From Rhinopomastus cyanomelas (taxonomy: Eukaryota; Chordata; Aves; Bucerotiformes; Rhinopomastidae), in the NCBI GenBank assembly GCA_013400115.1, contig VXBP01007102.1, forward strand, positions 310,462-374,461: a stretch of DNA of 64,000 nt. The letters run 5' to 3'. The first letter of the stretch is position 1, and each line of letters opens with the position of its first letter. Below, piece after piece: positions 11,738-24,200 of this stretch. The translations under genes were made by a program, and so were the position numbers. The notes beneath the pieces were generated by a model, which made no database searches, was not told where the DNA came from, and saw only the letters and a program-made list of their open reading frames with translations.

Positions 11738-12883
11738 AACTTGGATGAAGGAGAGGAAGCCTGGAGGAAGGAGTGCTCCCCACTGGTCAGAGTGGACTGG
11801 GTTAGGGATCAGCTATGCAAATTGAACATGAACAAGTCCATGGGCCCTGATGGGATGCACCCAAGGGTGCTGAGAGAGCTGGCTGATATTATTGCCCTCC
11901 CGCTATCTATTATCTTTGCCAAATCGTGGCAGACAGGAGNNNNNNNNNNNNNNNNNNNNNNNNNNNNNNNNNNNNNNNNNNNNNNNNNNNNNNNNNNNNN
12001 NNNNNNNNNNNNNNNNNNNNNNNNNNNNNNNNNNNNNNNNNNNNNNNNNNNNNNNNNNNNNNNNNNNNNNNNNNNNNNNNNNNNNNNNNNNNNNNNNNNN
12101 NNNNNNNNNNNNNNNNNNNNNNNNNNNNNNNNNNNNNNNNNNNNNNNNNNNNNNNNNNNNNNNNNNNNNNNNNNNNNNNNNNNNNNNNNNNNNNNNNNNN
12201 NNNNNNNNNNNNNNNNNNNNNNNNNNNNNNNNNNNNNNNNNNNNNNNNNNNNNNNNNNNNNNNNNNNNNNNNNNNNNNNNNNNNNNNNNNNNNNNNNNNN
12301 NNNNNNNNNNNNNNNNNNNNNNNNNNNNNNNNNNNNNNNNNNNNNNNNNNNNNNNNNNNNNNNNNNNNNNNNNNNNNNNNNNNNNNNNNNNNNNNNNNNN
12401 NNNNNNNNNNNNNNNNNNNNNNNNNNNNNNNNNNNNNNNNNNNNNNNNNNNNNNNNNNNNNNNNNNNNNNNNNNNNNNNNNNNNNNNNNNNNNNNNNNNN
12501 NNNNNNNNNNNNNNNNNNNNNNNNNNNNNNNNNNNNNNNNNNNNNNNNNNNNNNNNNNNNNNNNNNNNNNNNNNNNNNNNNNNNNNNNNNNNNNNNNNNN
12601 NNNNNNNNNNNNNNNNNNNNNNNNNNNNNNNNNNNNNNNNNNNNNNNNNNNNNNNNNNNNNNNNNNNNNNNNNNNNNNNNNNNNNNNNNNNNNNNNNNNN
12701 NNNNNNNNNNNNNNNNNNNNNNNNNNNNNNNNNNNNNNNNNNNNNNNNNNNNNNNNNNNNNNNNNNNNNNNNNNNNNNNNNNNNNNNATCTGTGTTAGAT
12801 AGTTTTGTCCTGCTGCGGCAGGGGGGTTGGACTCGATGATCTCTTGGGTCCCTTCCAACCCCTAACATCCTATGATGCTATGA
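11738..12883 (+). mobile_element. CR1 LINE interrupted by an assembly gap
   Basis: Before the gap the sequence encodes the end of the ORF2 linker and the first RT block (NKSMGPDGMHPRVLREL). After the gap comes a CR1 3' UTR (GTTGGACTCGATGATC, CTTCCAACCCCTAACATCC) with degenerate tail repeats. Both sides fit one plus-strand CR1, so the unsequenced part is probably RT coding sequence. The true gap length need not match the 848 Ns. Confidence 0.75.
11940..12787. other. Assembly gap (848 N)
   Basis: A run of unknown bases inside a CR1-dense stretch. Long reading frames spanning it are artefacts of translating N. Confidence 1.
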
Positions 12884-12907
12884 TCCTGCTGTGGCAGGGG
12901 GATCGGA
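12884..12907 (+). mobile_element. CR1 3' UTR scrap fused to the preceding CR1 tail
   Basis: Directly after the tail repeats of the preceding CR1 is a 24-bp piece matching the start of the young CR1 3' UTR (CCTGCTGTGGCAGGGGGATC). It has no tail of its own. The same tail-to-UTR fusion recurs at 15985. Confidence 0.6.
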
Positions 12908-13899
12908 CAAAAACCCCCATACTTTACCTTGCTGAGTAGCATTTAACACTTAGGGTTTTACGGATGTTACTTAACAAGGAGGTGTCATGCTGATTTTAGT
13001 TCAGGACATGATCATTTGCTCAGAATTAGCATAAGCTCCCAGAAAAAGACAAAAAATCTAGACTAATTGGCTTATGTTATAGAAGCCAAGCCTGGATGGT
13101 GAAGTCCATGAAGCAGGAAACATGAGGATTGTCTAAGATTATGCATTAAAATGTCCTGTTGGTCCTGGAGACACTGTTACTGTCCCAAGAAAAAAAGAAT
13201 TGCTTTGAACAGAACTGGGTTCAGTAGACATCTCTGTCCTCCTGAAGCTTTAGAGCAGTACAGTCCACTTTTGTAAAGCTGAGGTAGGTTAGAGTTGATA
13301 GTGAAGATGATAAAGGATGCATTTTTTACCGTTTCCCCTCCCATATTTGGCAAAAGGATTCTTTGGTTTGTTACTGGTTTTTCTCTGTGGCTTGTACAGT
13401 CCTATTTTATTCAGTAATTTACATGGCATATAGTAGTAATATTCAAATAGATAATATTTGGGGTCATTTTTCATGTTCTTCAGTCTCCTCTTGTATCTTC
13501 CATCAGGAGAAGTGCTTGCACCTATTGCACATGACACCCACACACTCACTTTGATTCACTCCTCCCTCTAAACAAAGGACTTAAGGAAAGGAACAATTTT
13601 ATTGACTAATTAGCATCATTAATCCTTGCCTATTGATACCTGAATTGTCACTCCAGCCCATAAAATACCTTAGACAACAGCTTTAATGAGATGCATCACA
13701 AACCACTTTACAAACAAATCCTTAATGAAACACAACAGAACATCCCATCCCTACCAGAGCAAAAGGACACGTTGCAAAATCTCTCTGAACAATGCAAGTG
13801 ATATCAAACAATTTAAAAGCAGATACAGTCAGTGTTCCTTGTGCAGGAGGTGCACAGCAAGTCAGAGCTCTTGGGCCATGCAAGTTTCAAGAAAAGACC
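12908..13899. other. Unique sequence, no feature seen
   Basis: AT-rich, with short frames only (86 and 63 codons on opposite strands of the same stretch). No repeat family recognised. Confidence 0.4.
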
Positions 13900-14012
13900 T
13901 GGGTGACTTGGTCGAGGTGATCCTGCTGTGGCGAGGGGATTGGACTAGATCTTTTGATGTCCCTTCCAATCCCTAATGATTATATGATTCTATGATTTTA
14001 TGATTCTATGAT
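13900..14012 (+). mobile_element. CR1 LINE 3' UTR only
   Basis: Starts near the ORF2 stop (GACTTGGTCGAGGTGATCC) and runs through GGATTGGACTAGATC and CCCTTCCAATCCCTAATG to four TATGATT-type tail repeats. An extremely 5'-truncated, fairly young copy. Confidence 0.9.
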
Positions 14013-14799
14013 ATCTCACCACTTCTTTCCAGTGGAGATTCTCAGTCTACACAGAGTTGGTGAGTACAGCAGGAGGCAGGTATGTGGATGAACTCTAAAC
14101 CAGGTGACTTAAGTACTAATTACAGCATAGTCATAACACAATCCCCCTGAGTCTGGACACATCTCAGACTTAGCTTCTTGATTCTGTTTAATTAAAAGAT
14201 GTTTCAGGTCTGCGACTGTGAGCTGCAACCACACTTCCAATTGTCGTGGAGTCCTCCACACAACGTGAGACCTTTCTGCTCTTGTTACTGGTTGATTAGG
14301 TGCAATACGAATCAGTCCCAGTGGAGACAGTCTTTGAGTATCTACTCTTGCAGCACAATCGATCCCTGTGGTTATGTTATCACCATTGTTGTTTCGTGAT
14401 CAGCTATGGAATTAATGTCAGCAGGTTTGCGCTTCCTGTAGGAGGAGTGTGTAGTTCATTTTCACTGAGAAACTAAGTCTTCCTTTTCTGCTCTCCAACC
14501 AAGTGGACGTTATTGTAACTTCTAAGAACATCTGCCAAACCACACAAGGGAGTCCATCGAAGACCCAGACAAGAAATCAGGCCTCTCTGCTCTCCCTGGT
14601 AGACCCTAGAACATAAATTCCATTAGACACACATCCTGAAGGAGATTCCTATAACACAGTTAAGAATATTTCAATTTCCCAGGGCAAGGTTATCCTCCCA
14701 GAGCATTAAAGCACTGCTGTAGCACTGGGAAGCACTGTAGGCACACATCCCTCTTGTATCCTAAGGGAACAGGGAGTTCTGTCTTCAGGTGATGCACCA
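14013..14799. other. Unique or very old sequence
   Basis: No clear feature. The last 100 bp may be decayed 5' sequence of the CR1 that follows, but the match is too weak to set a boundary. Confidence 0.35.
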
Positions 14800-15986
14800 G
14801 AGCAATGTATACCAACAAAGAGGAAAGCAGGGAAGAATGCTAGGAGGCCTGCCTGGCTGAGCAAGGGGCTCCTGGACACGCTGTCACACAAAAAGAAACT
14901 CTACAAGGAGTGGAAGGGAGGACAGCTAGAATGGGGGGTATAGAAGGAAGCTGCCCAAACAGCCAGAGATCTGGTTAGGAAAGCCAGGGCACAGTTTGGA
15001 TTGAACCTGGCCAGGGAGGTCAAAGGGAACAGCAAGAATTTCTACAGGTATATGAATGGCAAGAAGACTAGGGAAGGTGTGGGCCCCCTCAGAAAGGAAA
15101 CAGGTGAGGTGGTCACAAGTGACATGGAAAAGGCTGAGGTTCTCAATGACTTCTTTACCTCGGTCTTCACTGCAAAGCCCTCCAACCACACTCCTGGGGA
15201 CATTGAAAATTATGGCAGGGACTGCGAGGAGAACTGCCCATCTTAAGTGAGGATCTGGTTCATGATCATCTGAAGAACCTGCAAGTGTTCAAGTCCATGG
15301 GACCCGATGGGATACACCCAAGGATCCTGTGAGAACTGGCAGATGAGGTTGCTAGACCCCTATTATATTCCAAAAGTCATGGCGGTCTGGTGAAGTCCCC
15401 ACTGACTGGAAAAGGGTAAACATAATTCCTATTTTCAAAAAGGGTAGGAAGGAGGAGCCAGGGAACTNCCCCACCTGGAGTTCTGCATCCAGTTTTGGAG
15501 CTCTTATTACAAGAAGGATGTGGATGTGCTGGAGAGAGTGCAGAGGAGGGCCACGAGGATGATCAGAGGGCTGGAGCACCTCTCCTATGAGGCCAGACTG
15601 AGAGAGTTGGAGCTGTTCAGTCTGGAGAAGAGGAGGCTCCAAGGTGACCTTATTGTGGTCTTTCAGTATCTGTGAGGGTCCTACAACAAGGCTGGGGAGG
15701 GGCTTTTTAGGATGTCAGGTAGCGACAGGACTAGGGGGAATGGAGCAAAGCTGGAGGTGGGTAGATTTAGAGTGGATGTGAGGAGGAAGTTCTTCACCGT
15801 GAGAGTGATGAGAGCCTGGAACGAGTTGCCCAGGGAGGTGGTGGAGGCCCCGTCCTTGGAGGTTTTTAAGGCCAGGCTGGATGAGGCTCTGGCCAGCCTG
15901 GTCTAGGGTGGGGTGTCCCTGCCTATGGCAGGGGAGTTGGAACTGGATGATGCTGTCATCCCTTCTAACCCAGACTGATTCTATGA
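14800..15986 (+). mobile_element. Older-subfamily CR1 LINE, RT core missing at a single N
   Basis: Covers the ORF2 linker between endonuclease and RT (15001-15246 is open: LNLAREVKGNSKNFYRYMNG and on to FFTSVFTAKPS). After a stop comes the first RT block (FKSMGPDGIHPRIL), then a text resembling NIIPIFKKGRKEEPGN. At the lone N (15468) it jumps to the thumb (HLEFCIQFWSSYYKKDVDVL) and continues to a stop at 15904-15906. The 3' UTR and a GATTCTATGA tail follow. Fingers, motif A, B and FADD (about 700 bp) are absent. ORF2 also carries in-frame stops, so it is inactive. Confidence 0.9.
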
Positions 15987-16080
15987 CTTGGTCTAGGTGA
16001 TCCTGCTGTGTCAGGGTGATCGGACTAGATGATCTTTCGAGGTCCCTTCCAATCCCTAATGATTCTGTGATTCTGTGATC
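15985..16080 (+). mobile_element. CR1 3' UTR copy directly abutting another CR1 tail
   Basis: Starts exactly where the previous CR1 tail ends (GACTTGGTCTAGGTGATCC) and contains the whole young 3' UTR with two GATTCTGTG repeats. About 95 bp, no coding part. Confidence 0.9.
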
Positions 16081-18420
16081 TTATGTGTAAAGCTGACAGA
16101 TGCAGAAGAGGTATACTTATTCCAAAGTAGGATATGAACTGTTAGTCTAGATTGTTCCCCAAGAAAACAACACAAACCTGTCCATGCTATATCGTTGTTT
16201 CCCACCTAGTTGCCGGCAGAGCAAGTACCTAATCCTCAAGAGCCACATTTTCATTAGAAACACATGCAGCCCTGTTCCAAATGTCTTTGGTGGAATGGTG
16301 TTAAGTAGGACAAAGCATAGCCTCAGTATTTTGATTTCCTGATGTCTTCACTGCTTTGCTGGCTGACTGTGGGATGTCCTCTCAGGAGCACTCCAAGGCA
16401 CTTTGCTGTGTGGCATTTCAGCTGCTGCCAGCCAGCAGGATAAGGCATGCCCTGCGTCCCAGAGGGGACCTGCAGCCACCTCCCCTCCAACTCTCTCTGT
16501 AGGTACTGAGGACCATATGTTGTCCCTGGCAGGTTGCAACCAGCAACACTAAACGTAAGAGCTGGCAGTGCTCCTCCTGTTCTCCCTGAAACACCAGAGA
16601 TATCAGAGGAGCTGCCAGCCATTGACAGGCAGGAGGTTCGGCCAAAGCCATCTGTCCATTCTTAGTTTCTGCTACTGCTGTTGCTGCTGCCCAGCAAGTT
16701 CCCACAAGCCTGCAGAACAAACTGCATTTGGCCTCACATAAAAAAAGTAAACTAGTGCCAAAAGAAAAATGGGGAAAGAAGTCCATGACTTTCACCTTTA
16801 AAATAGAGGGGCGCATGTGAGACGAAATAAGGGAGAAGAGGAGGAACAGCATGACCACCTATCATGCTGGAACAGAGTGGTGTGTCACCATATGTGCAAG
16901 CTTCAGGGCCTCAGGGGTACTGTGCTTGGAAGAGAGGAACATCTTCATCCAACACATTACTAATAGCAGGGCAAATAATCACTGTGGTTTAATTACTTAC
17001 AGTAAAACTCATCAGAGAAAGCAAGTGGCGAAGGTGATGTGACACATTTCCCTTGTGCTACCTAGCTGAGACACAGTACTGTTAAAACACACATCATCAG
17101 ACTCCACATCCATGTGCCCATACGCCCATGTGAGTACCATGAGCTGGTTGTGCTACAGAGCAGTAGGCAGTTCCCATACACTAAATGTCTGTTGAAGATC
17201 AGTGTGGAGGAGTACTCCAGCAGCCTGAAAGCCTGCCTTCAGCATCAGCTCGATGAAGCAACTCCAGAGAGTTTGATTTGAGAGAGCAAAAGTTTAGAAG
17301 GGTTGAACATCACTGAAGGAATAACAAGGGAGAAAAATTTCTGTGTGCTGCATCACATCTGGACAAACCAAATCACTCCACAATGTCAGAGAGGCAGCCA
17401 GTGAGTGAAGACACTCACAGAGGTGGCTGAAGCTCCGTGGAACATCCTTTCTGAATCCTTCTTCTTTCTTTACTTAAAGTTTATGTGGGCTTTTGAGAAA
17501 GCTTCTGAGCCATGTGGGAGCAAAAGTGGGATATTGGGACCAAGCTAGATGTAGTTGTTGCCCAGGGACACTAGATGGAGAAACACCTTTAGGGATAGAG
17601 AGTAGGTGAGGGCCTGTGTCACCAGTCTTACAGGAAAAAAAAACCAAGAGAGAGTAAGTGCCCTCAGCTCACTGTTATTGATGCTGTTGGCTTTAAGTTT
17701 TGCTTAAAAGCTTTCTGTTTTCGGATCCCATTATAGCTCTATACAGGCCATTAGTTAATTAAGTTATGCCACCAGAGTCTGTCAAAGCTTGGATGTGTTG
17801 TTACTTACTGCCAGCTCCCTCATTCTTCCCCTCACGTCCCTCCTCTTCACTCCTTGCGACTGGTAGATTTGGAAAATATAGTAAAAACCTAGAGTTTTAC
17901 TGAGTTCATCAAGTAAATTGTTTTATTCTTCTTGAGGTTGAATCAAAGCAGCTTCCCTGTGCTAAATGCATCCAATCACTATTTCCACACAACTGTGAAA
18001 CCCACAGCTTTCAGATATCAAAAGCATCATCAGAAGGCATTACTTTCTTTTTGTTCCCACAAGCATGACTCTGCACCCGCCCTGATGCTTCTCCTAGGAG
18101 CAGGAAGAAGACAAACCCTCAACATGAAGGAGCCAAGCCATCTGTGCCTGATGGGGGAAGTCATTATATGTCCTCCAAGACACACGTAAGTATTGCAGAT
18201 GAATTCACACACTCAACAGAGAAGTAGTAATATATTTATTTAGACAAAACAGCAATTTAATAAAGTTTATTGGTAAATGTGACAGTGGATTAATGAGATG
18301 CAATGTGCACTTGCCTATTATTGCTGCACAGAGTCAGACAAAACTGTCAGAACTTCATGTTACATCATGAAGTTCTCAAATGACATCCTTGTTGTTTAAA
18401 CTCATCTCAGAAGAGAGTTT
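16081..18420. other. Unique sequence, no supported gene
   Basis: Includes a 146-codon minus-strand frame (16418-16858), overlapped by two further minus-strand frames in other phases over the same bases. That pattern fits low stop density in GC-richer DNA rather than a gene. No known repeat recognised. Confidence 0.4.
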
Positions 18421-18720
18421 AGAATCATCATGGAATCATTGAATTGCTTAGGTTGGAAGCAACCCTTGAGATCATCAAGTCCAACTAATAGTCCTACTCA
18501 GCCAAGTTCACCATAGACCAGATCTCACAGAACAGCACCTGAATGGTCACATCCAAGGATTGTGACTCAATCATCTCCTTGGCCAGCCTGTTCCAATGCT
18601 TGACTACTCAGTCAGTGAAAAAAAAAAGTCTTAATATGCAGCCTAAACCTCCTTTACGTGCAGGTCTTAGACCCAGTCTCTGCCCTGGGGAATCTGTCTC
18701 GTTGCAGCTTTATGACCCTA
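18421..18720 (-). mobile_element. Old CR1 LINE 3' end
   Basis: Minus-strand CR1 tail (ATGGAATCATTGAATTG), then the eroded GGTTGGAAGCAACCC phrase and the decayed C-terminal coding region (GCCAGCCTGTTCCAATGC). Contains an A10 run and many substitutions. Confidence 0.8.
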
Positions 18721-19723
18721 ACCCACTTACTGCTGATGCTATAGACCTATTATTTTCCTGATTCTCTCAGTGACAGCCTGGCAGGTAAAATTAAAGTATG
18801 AAGGAGAATTATCTTTGTGAGCAGATGGCACTGGAGGTCTCAGGATGCATGCCTTTAAAGAAAGGACTCTGATGTGCTTGTTGCTGCATGGAAAAGCGTG
18901 GTGCTCTGGAGGTTCAAGGTTTGGACACAGCAGTTAGGACTGCGTTTCACCACGAGCTGTACTCAAACAGTTGCTTTTCTGAGAAGCAATCTACAGAGGG
19001 TTATGAATATCAAATCAACCTTAAAGCAAGACCAACGAACTGCTGTTACTACAGAGAAGAATAAAGTCAGTGCAAACGCTGAGTCTTGTATCCGGCATGA
19101 ACAAAATATGACTTTTAGTGTCAAGGGCTCAAGGGGGATTTCACTACCCTTCCAGTTTTTCCATGAGCCTCTTCTGCCAAGAGCTCCATCTGGAGACGTA
19201 TTGAAGTAGTCCTAAAGCATGAATTCTTAGCAGATCGAGAGGAAATGTCCAGTATCTACATGAGATCAGTGGGAAGACCCAGTACCGTCTCTTCTGCTTT
19301 GGAAGACAAGACTTTTACTTTTAAAAAAACACATGGAGATTCTGGAAATAAAAATAATGAAGTAAATTATTGGGAGCAAAGCACAGAGTGAAGCCATGGA
19401 GATATTCACCTTGTTCTTGATAGCTGGAGGTTTTACAAGTCTGGAATACAACCTGAAGCTGCTGTACTTTCCTGTTAGCAGAGGGCTGTTTTATTCTTCA
19501 ATAGTAAGGAAATGGTGCAGTCATCTGGTGCATCAGCCAGGCTGCATTTTACCCAGTGCAAAAGAAAACCCAAAGGCTACTCAGCAAAGAGAAGAAGCAA
19601 ACTGCTTATGACAAGTGACAATGTGTTGTATTCCAATCGCTTCTTATCAGAACTCTTAACAATTCTGGAATTTGCTTCTTACATTTTCTAAGAGCACATT
19701 CTTAGTCTCACTGACTAAATTAC
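18721..19723. other. Unique sequence, no supported gene
   Basis: A 111-codon plus-strand frame (18874-19209) has no recognisable domain or convincing splice context. No repeats seen. Confidence 0.35.
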
Positions 19724-19871
19724 CTATCTTTTCTTCTTTCTTAATGTGTTTATTGCAAGCCATTGGCAGCAAGGATGCAGCATAATCCATCACTTTTCCA
19801 TTATCGGTCAGATGCAACTCAGGGTCTTTTTTGTCAGACACAATCGGAAGTGTGGAGGCTTGTTCAGATGA
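19724..19871 (-). CDS. Weak candidate exon, unidentified
   Basis: On the minus strand 148 nt are open between a modest acceptor (GAGGTCAG) and a donor (ATAG then GTAATT). The 49-codon peptide is charged and protein-like (DKKDPELHLTDNGKVMDY; ends CNKHIKKEEKI). No family recognised. The acceptor lacks a long pyrimidine tract, so chance is a serious alternative. It lies on the same strand as the better exon at 2435-2636, but the splice phases do not join directly; another exon would be needed between them. Confidence 0.25.
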
Positions 19872-20559
19872 CTGACCTCACAAACTCATAAAATAGTAGC
19901 TTGTGTCGGCAGTGGTGTTCCTCTAAGGATGAAAAAAGACTGTGTGTGGGTGTGTTTGAGGAGGAGGAGGAGAGTGCTGGGAATGTCAAAAGGCTATGCC
20001 TCAGTTTGTTTGTTTTTCTCAAAGCCAAGAAGATTTTTGTTATCAGATATTGGGACTATGTCAAGTAAACTGAATTACAGACATGTTGACAGAATGAGTG
20101 TGAACTTAACTGAAAACACAGAGAAAGCAGTGAGACAACAGTTGAAAATGGCAATAGAGACTCTAAAGCCAGCTGCATCAAAGCACATTGGCTCTTACGT
20201 TTTGTATTAGCTGAGTGCAATTTCAAACTCTCCTTTGGTTTTAAAATAGAGCTGATCTTTATTGTCTTTTTCTGTTACCTTGCCATGAGATGTCAACTTC
20301 TTAGTGCAGAACCTCTCAACCGGTCTGATTTTGCTCCAACATAAAGATGGCATTCCATCAGCCTGCAAATACCTAGCAGAGCAACATCATGGGCCTGGAA
20401 AGAAAAGAACTGGGAGATAACCCGTGACTGATTCAGGGGAGTGAGTTTGAATAGTAGTCTCTGCCACATCACCGGAAAGAAGCAGCCAAACATGGCATCT
20501 TTAATCCAGCCCTAAAATAATTTACAGAAAATACTGGATCCAAGTGAAAACTGAACACA

Positions 20560-21215
20560 AAATCGTAGAATAATTTGGCTTGGAAGGCACCTCTAAAGAT
20601 CATGTAGCTCAATGCACTCCACAGTGAGCAGGAACTTCTTCAAGAAGATTAGATTGCTCAAAGTCCAGTTCAATTTGACCTGAAATTTTTCCAAGGATAT
20701 GGCATTTACCACCTCTTGGGGCAACACGTGCTAGTGTTTCACCACCCTAATGGTAAAACCTTTCTTCCTTGTATTTCCTTTCCAATGAAGAAGATTTCCT
20801 GATGTCTAACCTAAACTTCACGTGGTGCAGCCTGAGGCCATTTCCTCTTGTCCTATCGCTTGTTACTTGGGAGACGAGACCAACCCCCAAGTCTCTACAA
20901 CCTTCTTCCAGCCTTCTTTCATCAGACTAACCAGTCTCTGCTACTCCTCACAAGTTTTGTTCTCCAGTTGCCCTTCTTTGAACCCACTCCAGCACCTCAG
21001 TGCCTGTCTTGTATTGAAGTAACCAAAACTGAATCCAGTACTTGGGGTGTGGCTTCACCAGTGCCGAGTACAGTTCCCAACTCCTGCTTGCCACACTATT
21101 TCTGATACAAGCCAGGATGCCATTGGTCTTCTTGGCCACCTGAGCACACTGATGGCTCATATTCAGCTGGTGGTCAGTCAGTACCGTCAGGTCTCTTTCT
21201 ATTGAGCAGCTTTCC
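20560..21215 (-). mobile_element. Old CR1 LINE, ORF2 thumb region plus 3' UTR
   Basis: Minus-strand order from the 3' tail: a decayed TAGAATAATTTGGCTTGG phrase, the coding C-terminus, then the thumb at 20948-21160 (HQCAQVAKKTNGILACIRNS, ASRSWELYSALVKPHPKY) with frameshifts. No catalytic RT motif remains. Well diverged. Confidence 0.85.
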
Positions 21216-24200
21216 TAGGCTGATATAATTTAGTATCTAAACACACTTGTGTGGTCTATGTCCCCACTCATATCATGAATGTGTTCAGAGTCTGATAGGA
21301 CCTTGAAATTCCTCAGATGCTGCCCATGAAGCTGAGAGCAGCCATCGCTGCAGTCATGAATAGCTAACTGAGCAATTGCTACTTGGCATTTCCAGAAGTG
21401 TGGAAAAGTGAGGCAGTTTGGAAGTGACGTAAATACACATCTAGTGCTTGCAGTGCTTTAGACAGGTTGCTCCTGTTTGAAACTGCTTGTGACTTTCCGT
21501 ATTTTTTCTAGTTGGAAAACAGAGTCAAAACATAGAAGGTCACGTGGTCTATCTTCCTGTCCTGAGACAGAATAAGCTCTGCCTAAAATAACATCAGGGC
21601 CAACTGCAAGGGGGGAAAACCTGGAAAGCAAAGACTCTGAAACCCAGGGGCATAAAATGAGGCTTAGCATGCGGTGCATAGACCCCGTCCACATCCTAGA
21701 GCTGCCAGAGCTCAGTGCCGTGCTGTGCCTTGCTACAGGCAACTGCACTTCCACTTAGGGATCTTAGCACCTTCCACGTGGAAATGAAGCCTTTGGACAG
21801 AACACCCCCTAACATGGGCATTATCCTGAGTTCCTTCTGGTGATAAGCAAGGGCAAAAAGGAGCAAGTGGAAGGAACTATGTGCAGATTGAATTTGTAGA
21901 CAAAATAGAAGCACCCATGCCCCAGCGTCACAGGCAGCAGCTTGCTCCCAGCAATCTAGGAGAGATTCAGGACCACTGGCTGTTTCTTCTGCCTGTTAGT
22001 TTAGCCCCATTTACTCTCACATGAGTGTAACCAATCTGAACGGAGATGAAGTTGCAGGCACAATGAGCCAAGCCTACACGACCACACCACCAAAGAACGT
22101 GCCTGCTTGTGGGGCATGCTTCACTGCCATCTCTGTATGGGAAGGGCACAGACCCCATGGATCAGTCTTGGATCATTTCTTCTTCTCCTCCTCAGAAGGG
22201 ACAAGTGTATTTCTGGTCACTCCCAGAAGACGGTGGCAGGATCAGCTCCTGACTAGATCAATGTCACAGGCAGGACTGAGATGAAGATTCAGTCTCTGTT
22301 TCTCCTTTTATCAGGAAATCAACTCAACCTCTGTGCAACTTAGAAAGTCTGCCTTCTGGAGCAGGAGCTGTTCATCAGGGCAGTGCCACTAATGCATTCT
22401 GCTTCTCATCAGCTCCCAGTGAGTCCCTTTACCTCCCTGTAGGAAACTGCCTCTTTCTCCCAGTACGTCCCCATTTTTGTCTTGATGCCACCCTTCACCT
22501 GTGCCAGTACAGCACAGGAGGAGTGATAAGTCTGGGCTCTGCCAAAACATCTCCCACCTTTTCCCCTGTGAGGTTGCACAGGTTTTCACTCCCAGTTACT
22601 GTGAAATCCTGGAGATATCTGGAAAGACTGGGCACTGGCAGATCAAATGGGAGAGGCAGAAGAAGGAGCGGTAGGATGCACAGATGCACCCATGCCCCTG
22701 CCACGTCTGCAGTGCCAGGTCCCGCGGTCAGGCTGCAGTCTATTCTGGGATTTCTGCTAATTATTACAACAAAGTGATGGGCTGTGACAGATACAAAGCT
22801 CACAAGCACCTTGATGTTCAGCATGCCAAACCTTCCTCCCTGAGATGGGTTTTCTCAGGCCACTGTGCAAAGTCTGACTGATCTCAGAGCGCTCTGATGC
22901 TGCCCCAGCCAACCTGACCCCAAATGCTCGCGAAACTAGCACCAAGTGCCCTATTTTGCATTGCCTGTAACATCCCAAAACAGTGTCTGACTTCTCAATT
23001 AGGCCAAAAGAGGACTGTAAACTTGAAATCCAAACTGATGGACTGTGAAATCCATATCACGTTGTCACCCACAGCACACTCTCCCTGCTCTGAGCTGGGC
23101 TATAAATAGACTTTCATTATTAGCGAGCAGACAAAGCCAGCCTGGAAGATGTTCCACACTGGCACCACTCCTGGCTTACTGATTTCTTGTTTTCACCTTG
23201 ATATAGGAGTGAAGATGGGGACAAGCAGGGAGGCTGCTCAATAGCACAGAGCTTCTTCCCCTAAGCAGGTTTATTTCTGGGTTTTGGTTAGGGGTTCATT
23301 TGGGCTTTTTGTTGGTTTGTTTTTTACATTCTGTCCCTGGAGCCAAGAGGCTCAGAATTCATTACCCAGTGCAGCAGAATGCTTTACACCCACCTCCTCT
23401 CTTAGGTCAGCTGCTTAAGCTGCTGGAGTCTACCAGCTCCCAAACAATGCAGTCATTAATTCCCTGATGTTTTCTTTCTCCTGCTTCATTTCTATTATAT
23501 AAAAAAAATAAATAAGGAAAGATGACCTTTGCTTTAATCATTTAAATATATTATTTTTAACTCAGGAGAAAGGTAAGGGCCTCACACCTTACGGGAGGAG
23601 GCAATCCCTGACACGTCAGTTTCCTTAGCAAACTGTCCTTGCCAATGTTCCTGCAGGTGCCTTTCTCAAGGAAGCAAATCCACAACAAAAGCTTCTGATC
23701 GAAGCCATCGATGAGACACAGAAGCTGTGACCCCGAGGCACAAACCTGAAGATTTGTGTCCTTTAGCCAGAAGACACAGACACACTCTTTCTTCCCCGAG
23801 TGGTCCTGTCATCCTTTAGCAAAAAAGAATCACACAGTACGAGCTGAGATGAACAAAACAGTTAACTTTTAGATTTTACAATCTTTAACTTTCCTGATCA
23901 TTTATATGTCAGGTCTAAATATCAGCTCTGGCCTTCCCATACACCCAGCTCCCCGTGACATGCAGCAGCCACGTTTCTGCCTGGTTCCTTGGCATTTACA
24001 TCAAGGTCAATTAAACGAGGCATTGACTGCCCGTTATTTGTGCAGTGGGAGTTTATTCCTCAGCAAACAGAAGTGAAACGGCTCAGCAGAAAACCCAGGA
24101 GGATTTAGGTTTGGATCAAATAGCAGACTGAAGTTTTGAGATAGCTGGGAGTGTTCATTTGCTCTGCAAGCTGCTCTTTTGTATCTCAGCTTCCTTTGAA

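Noticed and set aside
11741..12868. Four very long reading frames (290 to 353 codons) in both strands
   Set aside because: They run through the N gap; unknown bases cannot create stops. Only the flanking CR1 text is real.
14706..15642. Minus-strand frames of 61 to 96 codons
   Set aside because: They are antisense shadows of the plus-strand CR1 at 14800-15986.
16323..16858. Minus-strand frames of 63 to 146 codons
   Set aside because: Three phases open over the same bases and no domain or splice context.
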